Numbered from the stretch's first letter, positions 35,750 to 48,023 are shown. The stretch is DNA of 64,000 nucleotides from Pleurotus djamor (GCA_029747585.1 JAPEVF010000135.1:30252-94251); one strand, 5' to 3'. The notes: generated from the letters alone by a model not told the origin. Program-made: numbers and translations.

Positions 35750-37807
35750 ATGACATCCAACCTACCCGTCCTTTTGCCCCTGAAATCCCTTCCGAGACCT
35801 CCCAGTGTACCTCACGTAGAATGGACGCCAAAGAAATACCTCACGGATCCTCAACCGCCACCTTTGGACGACATGAAAATAACGGAGCAAGAACTGATTA
35901 ATTCACGACAACTCATCGACGGAAAGTTGATTAAGAAGACCAAACCTCGACGGACGGTCGATTATAACAGTGGAATGGGACGCTGGGGGCTGGTGAGTGC
36001 GTCTTTTTGTCTTGAGGAGATGAATCTCATTGTTCGTTGAAGATGCGGAAACTACGTCCTAATTCTACTTATACACCTTATATGAGGCCCGGTCCTTCCT
36101 ATATAATAGATGTGCGAGGCAATATATCTTTTGGTCATCCAACCTTGCTCGAGAGTGGCTGAAACGAATCAAATTAGTTGCTACCGCCTAAAGCGTATCC
36201 TGAAAATGCGTCAACATCATTATGCACCAAGTTCGTGCACACGTCGACGAATAAAATCCGATGCCCAATCAATGTGGTCACGGTGCGTCCTCGCCGACTC
36301 TGACGCGTCTGATCTAATCTTGCTGATGTGCTTGTAGTGGACACCTGAAGCGCGACGCGTCTTGACCGGCTCGACGAGTGGTGAATTCACCCTATGGAAC
36401 GGTCTTACGTTCAACTTCGAAACAATTCTACAAGCCCACGACACTGGCATATGTGCCATGCAATTCACTCATTCAGGAGCATACCTCGCTTCGACAGATA
36501 AAAACGGCGTAATCAAATATTTCGAGCCGAACATGAACAACTTGACTGCATGGCAAGGTTCAAAGTCGAGAGAACCAATACGTGGTCTCAGTTTCAGTCC
36601 GGATGATCGACGGTTCGCCACGGCGAGTGATGATTCTACCATCAAAATCTGGGCATTTGAGGAGAGTCGAGAGGAGAGCACCCTCACAGGTACGTGACCC
36701 TCTTTCTTGCAAGGGACTACGTAACTGATTCTCGAGATAGGTCACGGTTGGGATGTCAAGTGTGTCCAATGGCATCCAACGAAAGGTCTCCTTGTGTCGG
36801 GAAGTAAAGATAATACCATCAAGTTCTGGGATCCTCGAACTGGGACCGTTCTGTCCTCACTGTCAGTTATTCTTGCTTTCACGCGGGTTTATAATTGACT
36901 CTATCCTCTTCCAGGCATCCTCACAAGAATACGGTGCAAGCCATTGCCTGGTCACCGAACGGAGATCAGGTCGCAAGCGCTTCGCGTGATCAAACGGTTC
37001 GGGTCTTTGACATTCGCGCAATGAAAGAATTCAGGGTGTTGAAGGGGCACAAGAAGGAGGTTTGCTGTCAGTATCNTTCTGGTTGGCCTGNTTCCCTTCT
37101 CTGTCTNACTGGTCTTCCCTTGCACAGCGGTTGCATGGCATCCCGTTCACCCTGTCCTTGTTTCTGGTGGATCAGAAGGTTCAATAATACACTGGGACGT
37201 CTCCACCGCCGATTCGCAGAGCTTCCTGAATCAACCGAACGCGCAAAGTCAGCCACGCGCAACACTAGCCCAAGCACACGACTCCAACGTCTGGTGTCTG
37301 GCTTTCCATCCACTCGGACACCTACTTGCTAGCGGTTCGAACGATCATACCACACGGTTCTGGTCGCGCGAACGTCCCGGAGATTCATCTTCTGTATTCT
37401 CCGCTGGTGGACAGAAGCCGCCTGAGATCACCGATACGACTGGTCAGGACGACGAAGATGATGCTATGGTTCCTGGGATGAGCTTTGGGCAGGGGTGGTG
37501 GAGTAAACCTGAAGAAAACGCGAATGATGGGATGGATACGGGCGGGTATGGGAAGAGAGGTGGTGATGGTGGGGAGGAGGAGTATTCGATTCCAGGAATA
37601 GGAGACAGCTCGTCTTCGAGGGCTATGCCGCCTCAGCAGCAGCATGAAAGCATGTATGGAAACGGGAGTATGCATCACGACGAGTGGAATAACGGCCGTG
37701 GAGGTGGGGATGATCATAATCCTGGTTGGAGAGGAGGGGGTGGTGGAGGTGGCGGTGGTTCGAGGCAAGGCCAAGGCCGATGGAACAATCGTCGCGGACG
37801 GTATTGA
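35750..37807 (+). CDS. PFS2: polyadenylation factor subunit 2 (Pfs2/WDR33-like WD40 protein)
   Basis: A nuclear scaffold of the cleavage and polyadenylation factor that helps recognise the poly(A) signal. Seven exons join in phase: 35750-35992, 36043-36111, 36178-36282, 36338-36689, 36741-36861, 36915-37066 and 37128-37807, giving 573 aa. Diagnostic stretches are [114 protein letters not shown] and [21 protein letters not shown], covering a WD40 propeller. The C-terminus is Gly-rich and ends in an RGG-like [10 protein letters not shown]. Ns at 37076-37107 fall in the last intron. The 5' part of exon 1 is also present as a fragment at 48,305-48,451. Confidence 0.95.
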
Positions 37808-38945
37808 TTCCATTTTCTCATCAGATAACTCATGTGTAGTCCCATACTTACCTTTTCGTTGCTTCAGTTCCGCGAATTAAATCCTCTTATCAAATCCCCT
37901 CGCACTCATGACCACCCTCCAGCGCCAAGTTTCAATGCTTAAGCGCGCATCTTTTCCTCCTTAAGCCACCGTGCACCATCCTTGCACCCCAGTGTTTCGC
38001 ATGCAAGTCATTTTCCTTGACACAAATTACCTTGGGTGCACCAGTGTCACCGGTGCTTGCCGAAATTCAATGTCCTTGACGTGTATCTAGACGCTTCATC
38101 TACGAGCTCCACGCTTACCATCCCCTCCAAGTCCATTTTCATTGCGACCGATACCAGCTTCGTGTACGTCTTGAAGATTCAGAGTTCTTTACACGGTGTG
38201 GTTGACCNTTTTTATTTCAGTTGTGTAATCTAACCCTTGCTCGCATATTTCAAGTTAGGTGGTGTGGCCAGAAGTGCTTGACCGCTGTTGGCTGACATCG
38301 TCATAAAAGCAGAATGGCGAAGCATGTTCGCTGAGTTCACCGTCGAATTTGACGGCTCAGCGCTCGGGTTCCATCGATTGGTCCCCCTCGAGGCAGGACG
38401 TTGCAGCTGCCTCGGTTCTTGAGGACGTTTTCGACTATCTCTACGGACATTTCCAGGACCTTCTCCCAGTTGGGTTCCCTCAGTGTTTCTTCTAGACTCC
38501 AAGTCCTTAAATTGACACGCCAATCTACGGTAAGCCATACCCCCTCCTCCCTGTATTGAGCTTTCCACCGCACTCTAGTCTTAAGATGCCGTTCGTTCCT
38601 TTCTCTTCGTCATTTTACATGCATTAGCTCTGACCAGCTCTATATCTAGTCGCAGTGGATCGGATGATTGGGTACGCCAAAACTTTAGATTTAACAACCG
38701 TCTTGACATTGAGGTACGACTATTGGTATGCGTATGCAGGAAGACGTTCAAGATGTACGTTCGAAGCCTCAGTCGTTGATTCTTGTATCTTACCCAAATT
38801 CTTACAGCTAGTACGCCATCTTTATCACACATCCTTGTCAACACGGGTTACTGAATTAGAGAATATCCATACTCATCCTCTACTTAGTACGTGCCGCCTG
38901 AGCCTTCCTCTTGAACTCGCACTTACTAAGCTTGACCTCAATCAG
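37808..38945. other. intergenic between pfs2 and HET-domain gene
   Basis: This is the pfs2 3' flank and HET-gene upstream sequence. Minus-strand frames 38230-38568 and 38581-38844 and plus-strand frame 38655-39032 show no domain. A plausible intron (GTACGT near 38,889 to CAATCAG at 38,945, with ACTAAGC as branch site) suggests the HET gene has a 5' exon here that I could not delimit. A single N lies at 38208. Confidence 0.4.
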
Positions 38946-40422
38946 GCTTCGCTCCCACATCAGCGCTCACGTTTATCGTTATCCCATTCGCCTCTACAGA
39001 ATTTCAACCAAATCATTCGTAACCCGCGATGAATTGATCAACATCTCTGCAGACCACCTCAAGTCCAAGTACGCCTCTCTGTCACGCCCTTCAGAAGCAA
39101 GACTCCGGGAATGGGCCAGCCAACAATTCTTTAGCAACAGCAGATACGCAATTCTCTCACATACTTGGGGATCTGACGAACTCCGGTTCGAGGACATTCA
39201 ACCGGGTCGTCCCGTCGCTTCTAAAGGGGATGGCGCCGACAAGTTTCTCAAGTTCTGCGATGTTGCAGAAACGGAGTATGATTGCGACTACGTTTGGATA
39301 GACACCAACTGCATCAACAAAGCCAGCAGTGCAGACCTTGAAGAGTCGATTCGCTCCATGTTTACATGGTACGCTTCCGCATACGTCTGCATCGTATACC
39401 TCGGGAAGACTGTGCACCAGAAAGGAGTAGTTGAATCTTCCAAATGGTTCACTCGCGGCTGGACCTTGCAAGAATTGTTCGCCCCTTTGCGCTTGAAGTT
39501 CTATGTCTTGGGAGTTCGGGGTCGGTGGGACCCTTTGACAACATACCACTTCGATATTTGTTGGCCCGACCCCCAAAAACAAGGCATGAACAATAATCAG
39601 CTTCAGGCCGTGGAAAGCGCAGCTGGTAAGGGGCTTCGTCTTCCTATCACTGACATGCTCAAACGATTTATTCCAGGGGTTGATGTGAATTCGCTACGCA
39701 ATTTCAAACGCGATGCCCACTCTGCTCCCAAAGTTTTTCGATGGGCCTCACGCCGGCAGACGACGTGCCCGGAAGACATCGCCTATTGCCTCATTGGTAT
39801 CCTTGGTGTCACCATGTCCGTCGCGTATGGCGAGGGCGCCGATAGCGCGTTCTTCCGCCTCCAGGCTGCGTGCGCGGAGCGCTCTGACAATCGTGCTGCG
39901 TTTCTTTGGGATGCCGCTGACCCGGCCATGGAATGCTCGATGTTCGCCAGACACCCTCGTGCATTCCAGTCAGTCCCTTTGACCTCCCTTCCGCTTCAGA
40001 ATTTTCAGGATATATTCCAAGTTCCGGACTTGGACTCGTCCTTTTCCCTCACGAACTCAGGCCTGCGCATCTCGGTGATGCTCCGACCACTTTTCATATT
40101 GAAAGATTTGGGAATTTCCCTCATCTACGCGGATGGAAAAGCCGTGGATATCGACCGTCTTGTCGCCAAGGAGGACGCGAGTAAATCGTCCGGAGATGAA
40201 TACAAACAATTCACGTACGAAGTGGCAATCTTGGGCAGTCAACCGGTCCCGCGCAACGGAGATGTTGATCTGTATGGACTCCTACTGCGTCACAGTTCCG
40301 TGGGACGTGAGAAGGTCACCCCCGTCATAGTTCCAAACCTGTCTTCTGCCGGTATATGGCATTTTTTTAGGATCCCAGGGGAGGCAACTTTGATGTGCCC
40401 CACAGTCATCTTCATCAGGTAG
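38946..40422 (+). CDS. HET-domain (heterokaryon incompatibility) protein, 5' end unresolved
   Basis: The HET domain is recognised from SRYAILSHTWGSDELRFEDI, the YVWIDTNCINKASSADLEESI stretch, MFTWYASAYVCIVYLG and WFTRGWTLQELFAP. These are in the usual order over about 160 residues, followed by PEDIAYCLIGILGVTMSVAYGEG, which is typical of HET/NACHT-type fungal proteins. The frame stays open to 40422. No in-frame ATG precedes the HET motifs, so the initiator is probably in an upstream exon joined at the acceptor near 38,945. HET-domain proteins are linked in fungi to allorecognition and programmed cell death. The role here is inferred. It sits in the unpaired centre of the inverted structure. 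Confidence 0.85.
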
Positions 40423-40596
40423 ATCTGCTTCTTGAAAATCGTTGTTACCATGTCTTATATACGATGCGCATGTATCCAATTATCTCGAGTGCCTATGAAA
40501 CGTTATCTCCAAGTTGATTCCGTCCATGATCCACTGACGAGTCCTCGGAACTTTTGCGGTGTTTCTCGTCGTCGAGTTACATTGGCGCCTATCATC

Positions 40597-42201
40597 ATGG
40601 TATCTCTTATCGACTCCCATGCCAGGCTATTTCCTGCGCAACCCATCAGTCGTCCTACGACAGTCGCCCTGTCTATAATCGACTGTACGACATCTAAATA
40701 CGCTGCCACATCTGGGATTTGGGTATTCAAATCGCCCATCGATGTGCAAACTCTCAGTGCCGCGTTTTCCAGGGTCCTTGATTCATATCCTCACTGGGCC
40801 GGCCATCTATTCGACACACAGACCCATACACCAACCGATCATACCCTTCGCTACGGTCGGCTATTCGTGGAATACGGGACTGAGACCGACCCAGGCGTGG
40901 ATTACACTGTCGCAGCAAACCCTAGGGAAGCTGCGTCTTTTTTACCGAAGGCAGACTGGCGCAGTAGTCCGGGTAGGTGCTGCGACGTATCTAATGTTCC
41001 CATTGCAGAATTAGTGTCGCCCACACCGCTTGCTATCTTGTCTGGTCCTGGTTCTACAACCTCTTCACCAGTACCGTCGATGTCCATCCAAGTCACGTCG
41101 TTTGCGTGTGGTTCCGTGGCAATCGGTGTCAAGATGTCGCATCCATTAGCAGATGCTCGATCTTTGATGCTTTTCATGCGGCATTGGGCATGCTTGTATC
41201 GATGTTATGTTTCCGGTGTACTTGAAGACGATGTGTCTTTCGTTCGACCTTTCTTTGAGCCTTCTTTGCTTGATGCAGCAGCTTCGGGGAATATTGATTC
41301 ACCCGTTGTTGATGAATCACTCATTATGCAATCCCGTTCATTCCCTGGTCATCGGTACGACTGGCTCAAATCATCAGAGGGTTGTCCATCTGCGCTCTTG
41401 CCTTCCACTATCATCCCAGAAGCGTTTGTAACCAACGTTTCAGAACACATGAGGAATGACTTCGACTCCGGTGATCCAATTCCTTGGGACGAACTAGATA
41501 TGAACGCCACGATTCAACACCAGCTCTTCCACTTTACACCTGCGCAGCTCTCCCGGATCTACGAAGCCACTGTACCAACTGAACCCACCCCCCTCAAAAT
41601 CTCGTACCTTGATGCGCTCCTTGCCAATTTGTGGTTCATCGTCAACAGGGTCAGATACGGTGCACCAAGCGACCAACCGTTGGAAGTGTTCTTGAATCAA
41701 ACCCTCTCCCTCAGAGGTCATCGACTATCCACAAGTCTTCCTGAGAATTTTGTTGGTTCCCCAGTGCTTCTCGCCCGCGTCTCCTTCAACCATACTCCGA
41801 GTACAACCCCTTCCACCATCGCTCAGAACATCCGTGCGGTCCTCAGCAGTTGTGACTCTACCTACTTGGGTGCGAAGCTGTATGACAAGGCGATGGAAAG
41901 CAGCCCACCGTGGAGAATTTGGCATGGATACGTTGGAAAGCGGAATTTGCTAGTGAGCAGCTGGATAGGCGAAGGTGCCTATGAGTTGGATTTCGGAGGC
42001 AAGGGCGGGGATAAAAATATGCCAATCTATGCCGAAGGTGTTATGCCCGCTATGGATGGGTTGATCCAACTTGCGGATGTTGCTTCCGAAGAGTCCGTAG
42101 AGGGCGGACGATGGTATCACAAAGGCGTCGATGTCAGCATGCATCTGCCCAAGGACATAATGGAACAAGTCATTACAGACTTGCAGTCGAAATCTCGTTG
42201 A
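40597..42201 (+). CDS. BAHD-type acyltransferase
   Basis: A transferase-family (BAHD-like) protein of 534 aa in one exon from the ATG at 40597 (MVSLIDSHARLFPAQPIS). The catalytic HxxxD motif is clear as MSHPLADARSLMLFMRHW. Near the C-terminus ELDFGGKGGDKNMPIYAEGV stands where the structural DFGWG motif belongs, in a diverged form. Such enzymes move acyl groups from CoA thioesters to alcohols or amines in secondary metabolism. Substrate unknown. The upstream in-frame extension to 40432 includes MSYIRCACIQLSRVP and is less family-like. It begins only 175 bp after the HET stop. Intracellular; no signal peptide is seen. Confidence 0.85.
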   Translation: MVSLIDSHARLFPAQPISRPTTVALSIIDCTTSKYAATSGIWVFKSPIDVQTLSAAFSRVLDSYPHWAGHLFDTQTHTPTDHTLRYGRLFVEYGTETDPGVDYTVAANPREAASFLPKADWRSSPGRCCDVSNVPIAELVSPTPLAILSGPGSTTSSPVPSMSIQVTSFACGSVAIGVKMSHPLADARSLMLFMRHWACLYRCYVSGVLEDDVSFVRPFFEPSLLDAAASGNIDSPVVDESLIMQSRSFPGHRYDWLKSSEGCPSALLPSTIIPEAFVTNVSEHMRNDFDSGDPIPWDELDMNATIQHQLFHFTPAQLSRIYEATVPTEPTPLKISYLDALLANLWFIVNRVRYGAPSDQPLEVFLNQTLSLRGHRLSTSLPENFVGSPVLLARVSFNHTPSTTPSTIAQNIRAVLSSCDSTYLGAKLYDKAMESSPPWRIWHGYVGKRNLLVSSWIGEGAYELDFGGKGGDKNMPIYAEGVMPAMDGLIQLADVASEESVEGGRWYHKGVDVSMHLPKDIMEQVITDLQSKSR

Positions 42202-42864
42202 TCGTAGTGTGTTTCAACTTTCCCTCCCGAATGTTGCGAAGTGCTAATCACGGAAAGTTACAGCCCTTAACTCCTGTATCTTGAATGAACATGTCAACGG
42301 CTTCACATGCTGTCTCAGGCTGCTACTACAAAGCGCCGTCGAGGAGGGCGCTGATATGTGATCACATCAACCATCAACGACGTTGACTCGAGGGTTCCAA
42401 CCCACAATATGAGCAGCCTACTTGCTTGGGGACATGATCAAATACTCATGTATGGATAGTACGCTCTCTGTGTAGGATCTAAGCCAACGACATCAAGTGC
42501 TGTGTCTGTCGCTATCAACTTGGGTATGTGAAACTATACCTATCATTGGGACAACGTTTCCGGCTTCGACACGGCAGCTTGCCACCTAGGTCGCACCCTC
42601 AGACAACAAATGATTTCTCCCGATAGAGTCGCCAGAATTTCCATCCGCTCGCGCGTCTGACGGCTACCCTTGACCGTCTGCTCTACGAATCACTTATTAC
42701 ACAACATCTAATTATAGCGCCGTTGCCTTTGAACAGGTATAAAAGCTAGCCACTGTGTTTGGATGTTTCTTCAGCAGTGCTGGTCACTTCTCAAGACATC
42801 TACTTACAGCAAATCACCAGAGCCGTGCTCTTATACCGTCAACTTCTCTCTGTTCTCTTCAACG
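42202..42864 (+). promoter_or_regulatory. upstream region of repeat-bearing secreted gene S4
   Basis: The stretch from about 42,600 to 42,864 closely resembles the region upstream of S1 (about 25,300-25,570). It includes a shared 'TCCCGATA.AGTCGCCAGAA' block, TATAAAAG at 42738-42745 and TCAGCAGTGCTGG at 42771-42783, followed by TCACTTCTC. The earlier part is BAHD 3' flank with nothing recognised. Confidence 0.55.
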
Positions 42865-43980
42865 ATGCAATTCTCCATGAAATTTTCTGTTCTTGCCTTC
42901 CTTGCGCAAGTTGCTGTCATTAGTGCTTCTCCTCTGTAAGTCCTTCTTCGTATGCAACACCTGCGGAATACTGCTGATGTTTTCGCAGTGCTGATCACAA
43001 CCAACTCGATGATTCTCTTGTCGCTCGTGCTACAACAAAACTCTCGAAGGTAAGCTTTCTACTCAGACCTTACATTGGTGTGTGTGCTCATTGGAGTGCC
43101 GCTGTCTAGCAACAACTGTGTGGAGTCCCCTGTGCGCTCGAAGGTCTCCACGGTTCAGCTTGGCAGCGGTGTGTTGAGGACTGCATTCGAAGCGATCATC
43201 CCTCGCCGCCTCCCACATCGCCTCAACGTCAACCACAACCGCAGCCCTTGCCCCAGCAGAAGAAGCCAACAAAGCCAAGGGCTAAAGGAAAGCGAGCAAG
43301 TATCAAGCGTCCAACTTCCAAGCGTCCAACTACCAAGCGTCCAACTGTATGTCCCGACCGTCTCACCGCTTCCCCCGCCTTAANCATATATATCATATAA
43401 CTCCTCATTTAGCAGCAGGAATGTGAGGTTACATGTACATTGATGGGACTCCATGGCGCGGCCTGGCAGCGTTGCGTCGAAGATTGCGTACACAGCAACT
43501 ACCCGTCACCTCCTCCCTCCCCGCCTCAACCGCACCCTCAACCGTTGCCTCAACAGAAGAAGCCGAGGATAAAAGGAAAACGTACAATGACCGAGTTTCC
43601 CACCGTAAGTGGCCTTTTGCATATTATCCCATCAAGTTTACGCGGCACTGGGTCTGTTTTCTTCCAGCAAATCCATTGTCCCGGTGGCTGTAGATTGTAC
43701 ACGGAGGGGCTTGGCCGCGATGGAATGCTTTGGAAGAAAATAATACAAGTCCCCCGACCCCAACCCTTACCTCAACAAAAGGAACTTAAGGTCAAAGGGC
43801 GCCCCAACCAAGCATCGGGCCACAGTAAGCTTTAGTTATCCATGTTGTGGACTAGTCTAATTCCTGCCGTTATATCTCTCAGCAACAAGACCCCAGCACC
43901 AGCAGCAGCCGTTGCCTCAGCAGAAGAGGCCGGGCGTGAAGCCTGGCAAAGCGAGGAGCTATGAAGAAGATGAAGAGTAA
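42865..43980 (+). CDS. secreted protein with repeated twin-CX3C modules (S4)
   Basis: Six exons join in phase: 42865-42935, 42989-43049, 43110-43346, 43413-43604, 43668-43824 and 43883-43980, 271 aa. Exon 1 is a signal peptide like S1 (MQFSMKFSVLAFLAQVAVIS). Exons 3 and 4 each encode one complete module, CGVPCALEGLHGSAWQRCVEDC and CEVTCTLMGLHGAAWQRCVEDC, both CX3C-X12-CX3C. Each ends in a Pro/Gln-rich tail (PSPPP..., QPLPQQKKP). Exon 5 starts a third module (CPGGC) but has lost the second cysteine pair. Exon 6 is tail only (QPLPQQKRPGVKPGK, ending SYEEDEE). Exon 3 ends in a KRPT repeat. Each module is its own exon with phase-0 borders, apart from the exon 5/6 join. Function unknown. Confidence 0.7.
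43305..43346 (+). repeat. 15-bp tandem repeat coding for KRPT units
   Basis: AAGCGTCCAACTTCC, AAGCGTCCAACTACC and a partial AAGCGTCCAACT lie head to tail, encoding KRPTS, KRPTT and KRPT at the end of S4 exon 3. The unit length is a multiple of three, so copy number can change without shifting frame. Confidence 0.85.
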
Positions 43981-44328
43981 ATAGTGGGCTAATGATCTAG
44001 GCTGAAAACCAACCACTATGACGAGAGGATGAAAATGTCCATTGTCGTTCTGTCGTTTCCAATAGAACGTCATTCCCTGATCAGTCCGGGACTGTGCAGT
44101 GCACACCAGACCCGCCTGATATGATCTAAATATTCGCGCGGGGGGTGCTAATCAGTCTGCAATGACGATTCCCTGGGCCAGTGGAGCCACAACAGATACA
44201 CGCCAAACAAGATACACAAGGTAAAGATACATCAGTAGTACATGCTCAAAGCACCTCCAAAGCAAGGTCAAAATCCACCGAGTCCATTCACAAGTGGTCA
44301 AAAGTTAAAACGATAACGCCTAAATTTG
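43981..44328. other. intergenic between convergent S4 and the Mug190-like gene
   Basis: This is 3' flanking sequence of two convergent genes. Nothing else is recognised. Confidence 0.5.
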
Positions 44329-47300
44329 TCAGACTTCCGTCTCCATATCTAACTCCTTCTTAGAGTGCTTCCGCCCAATAACCTTTTCCTTCGTTTTAAC
44401 ACCAGCCTTTGTAACCTTATCCTCCGCCTTCCTAACGACCCATTTCATCTTCCTCGTCCCGCTCCATTGCATGAGACCGCGATGTTTGCGGTGGAGTTGC
44501 CCTTTCCGTTTGTGAAAGTCCTTGATTTGCGTGACAACTCCTCCTACCTTCCCAGACTCCAGAGGATCAGCATCATCGTCACGCTCACTTGAAGAAGACC
44601 CAGTGCCCGAACCCGATTCGGACAGCGTGGCGGTCTCCAGATCCATTCCATGACCATGGTATTCTTCAACACAATCGAGGACCTCCATCACATCGGCGAC
44701 ACCTTTCTCATTCTTCGCCAGCTTCTTATGATAACCACTCAACCCACGCCAAAATCTCAACTTCACCTGCAATTTCGCACCATTGACCGTTTCACCGACA
44801 CCATGGGAAGCCGTCTTTTGAGCACGCTCCAAAGATTTATTGGAGTTGTGTTGGAGTGGAATGGTCAGTTCGACTTCTTCCTCGTCCGGTATGTCCTTCA
44901 ACCACAGGATACCGAAGGCAGGGGTAGGATCGGGACCGAGAACGCGCTTGCGAAATTCCAAAACTAAGCAACTAGCATATCGCTGCCGAACCGCCAACTT
45001 GGCAGTACGGCTATGCTTCGCCCTCATCACCATTTCTTGCCTTTCTTCGTCGAAAGTGCCAACCAGTTTTCGTTTGGCATACGAAGTTCGGGAAATCAGC
45101 CGACATTTTTTCAGTTCATCGATGAAGGCTCTCGTTTTCCCAGCTATTGGGCCAGTTTGACTGAGACGAACCTCATGTACTTCGAGGGTGCCGACATCCC
45201 ATCCTTGCAGTTCATGAGGCAACTGGAGTTCAACGGATCGGAATGATAAGGAAAGCTTTACTCGTCCGTAGCCAATTCCTCCAGCAAGGGGGAAAGAATC
45301 GGTGATGTGTGAACGTTTGGAGAAGAGCTTGTATAGCGGTAGGTCGACAACGCCAATGATTGGATCGACCTCATGTAGCCGGCTGTCGCGGACAGATATC
45401 ATGACGCTAGTGGTGTGCCAGTCCTTGATGAATCGTTCGAGACCAGCATCAAACTACGTTACGAAGGTCAAAAATAGTTCGATGGAGGATGAAAGAGGGC
45501 GGAACTGACGTATGGCTTCCCCGAGACCATCTTCGTGCGCGTTTTGAACACCCGTTGGTGGTTGATGATGACTACGCAGTACGCGCTCGGTGTACCATCG
45601 CCATCGTCCTCCTCTTCGTGTTCCATTTGTATAGCTTGATCACCACTAGCGCGTATTTTCTCTATTTCCAAACCTTCAATCTGCTCTATCCTCACAGCTA
45701 ATATTCCACTGGGCCAGTGGTCTGAGGGCGGGGTGCCAGAAACAATATCTGCCGCCTTCGTGCCTAGTTCCTTTTCATGGTGTGCGACTTCATCTTCAAG
45801 CTTTTCCTGTATGGTCGAGTCGTCTTCAAAAGGTCGAGTTTCTGAGTCATTGGTGGATTTCGGTTCCGTATCACGAGCAACGGCGCTCTCGGCATCTCGC
45901 TCTGCGTCCATCACTGAGTGCTCGATATCTGAAACATTGTCTCTTTCTTCGTCAGAACCATGCTCCGCGTTGGTCTCCGTCGACTGCCAATGTCGTCTGT
46001 TCGTCTGGTACATCTCGAGTAGCCAGCTGCCCAAAGTAACTTTGGGAAAATATCCGACTTCCCATTTCAGCGTCCCAGGACACTGTGTTGTGCCGTCGAT
46101 ATCCGTCAGGTCATCCTCACGGTGTGACATCTTCTTCAGCGTCTCCTCGCTAGACATCAGCTCTTTAAGGTCTACGTGAACATTGCCCAAGTTGTCATCG
46201 GCCGTCATCCTATCTAATCGACGTGTTGAGAAGGGAGAAGAAATCCGAGGCAATTCACGTAAAGACATACCAGCGTCCCAGAGCTGTAACCTTAGTCGTT
46301 CGTGCGAGTCTAGTTCCGCAGGGCTAACGACAAGGAAAGTGTATTCGTCCCAGACAGGTATCATCTCGTCGTTAACAATTCTGAGAAAAATATCAGTTTC
46401 TAAGCCCAACTACTTGATTGATATAGGTAACTAACCTTGAGCTCCAAAGTGGTTTCCCCCATTTCCCCCATCCAGCGGTAACATACGCATCGCCTTGACA
46501 AACGCGATCTTCGACATGAACACCGGGGATGACATTCTTCCATGCCTTCATGCGATCTCCGGCTCTGAACCCTTCCGCAGAAATGACTCGGACAGCAACG
46601 ATCCCGACTCCTTCAGTGTCAATACGTTCCCCGCCGGCCAACATGAGTCCAAGGTCAAGGCTGACACTCCTGGGGGCAACGTACATGTCCATCGCGCTAT
46701 CGATGGATTGCTTCACCCAATTGCTGAGGATAGGCACATCCATCACGTTCGGCAAGTGTCTACTCAAGGGTGTCAAGGAGAAAGATACGTGCGGGAGACC
46801 AAGGAGTGAAACTGTGGCCAGTGAAGAGAAAGGTGGATTCGGCGTAAGTGCGATGCGCACACGGAGGTTGCATAGCAAGGAGTGTAAAGAGATGTAGAAA
46901 GGGATTTGTATCCCTGCAACGGTCCATAGATGAAGTACCATGTGCGGGTTGGTAGATCGGTTTCCAATGGACGCCGCGTGCAACTTCGACGACGGGGGTA
47001 GCGCAGATCGGTACACAAGCCCGAGTTCAAGGCAGACAAACTCCCCAGATTCCTCTTCCTCTTCAGCGCTTTGCGCCTCGCTGCGATTACCAGAGTCTTG
47101 TTTTCTGGGAGCGTCAAGCCATTGTACTTGTTGGATTCGTACAGGCTCAATTCCCTGGCCGATGTCCGCTATTTTAACGGCTTTAACGAAGTGGGGGAGG
47201 GAAGCTTGAAGTGAGTCTTCTATTATGTCTGCTAGAGGCGTGAATAGTGTCGGGTTGATGATTGGCCAGAGGGTAACGAGAACAGCGTTGAGCCAAGTTG

Positions 47301-48023
47301 TTTGGTCGATTTGTGGGGGGTCCTCAGACTGCTGAGCAAGACCTGTCAGTGACGCGTAATCGAAAAATGTCAGCCGCAGATACATACCTCGTGTCCTTGT
47401 GGAAGTCCAGCTTCACCTTCAGTCTGTATAGACTCTGAAGAAGGCACTGGTATCTGGTCGGGCATCCGCGATACGGCGTAAACATACGCTGACACAATGA
47501 AACCCGACAATATGGCACAGATCAGAATCTCGAGAAGAAGTCCCAGAGTCGATGAGAATGCGTGCAAGACGGACCCCAGCCAACTAAGCTCAACGGACTT
47601 CGATGACTCGCGTCCATGCCACAAGTACGAGGATGAGACAGATGCGAAGGCCGCACAAAAGGCCGCGACGCTCGCGACAATTGCCGTGTGTACAGTCATT
47701 CGACTTTTCGTGTCCCTGGGGTCGACCCATCGCCCAAGAGTTGTCTCTCGAATCAACATCTCATCCAAAGTCGTGTGCCTCTCCCTATTAGCACGGTCCC
47801 TCTCCGAATCACTCCGTTCCAGAGCAGTACGCTTTCCATCAGTCTGCTGATTAGGCAACAAATTGGAAGGTGGTTGATCTGGTTGTGAGTTCGGTGGTGG
47901 TATTTTCTCCAGTTCAATTTCAGTAAAGTCATGAATTGCGACGGGGAGGTGTGTTATGGGATCCGTGACTTCGCGCTCATTTTGAGTGGTAGGATTTCCT
48001 GGATCAGCGTCGTGGGAGGACAT
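44329..48023 (-). CDS. C2/SMP-domain lipid-transfer-like protein (Mug190-like)
   Basis: Probably an ER-anchored membrane-contact protein. Four exons join in phase: 48023-47388, 47331-46436, 46380-45510 and 45453-44329, 1175 aa. The N-terminal 120 residues are polar. Two hydrophobic segments follow (AIVASVAAFCAAFASVSSSYL; LGLLLEILICAILSGFIVSA). Exon 2 resembles an SMP domain (TTWLNAVLVTLWPIINPTLF, VCLELGLVYRS, LPHVSFSLTPLSRHLPNVM, LSNWVKQSIDSAMDMYVAP), then a first C2 domain begins (GIVAVRVISAEGFRAGDR), spanning exons 2-3. A second C2-like part starts at GILAVRIEQIEGLEIEK and continues into exon 4 (WHTTSVMISVRDSRLHEVDPIIGVVDL). The C-terminus is basic. Domain order matches fungal tricalbin/Mug190 proteins. 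Truncated copies lie in both arms (25.1 and 57.6 kb). Confidence 0.85.

Larger units (their letters stand above)
33430..35905 (+). repeat. left arm of inner inverted block
   Basis: This is repeated in reverse complement at 48,305-50,822. It spans the two secreted protein genes S2 and S3 in divergent arrangement and the 5' part of pfs2. Landmarks pair as 34009+50267=84276, 35041+49192=84233 and 35750+48451=84201. The offset from the outer block (about 82,840) reflects the left-specific C6 region. Homology stops inside pfs2 exon 1. Confidence 0.88.
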
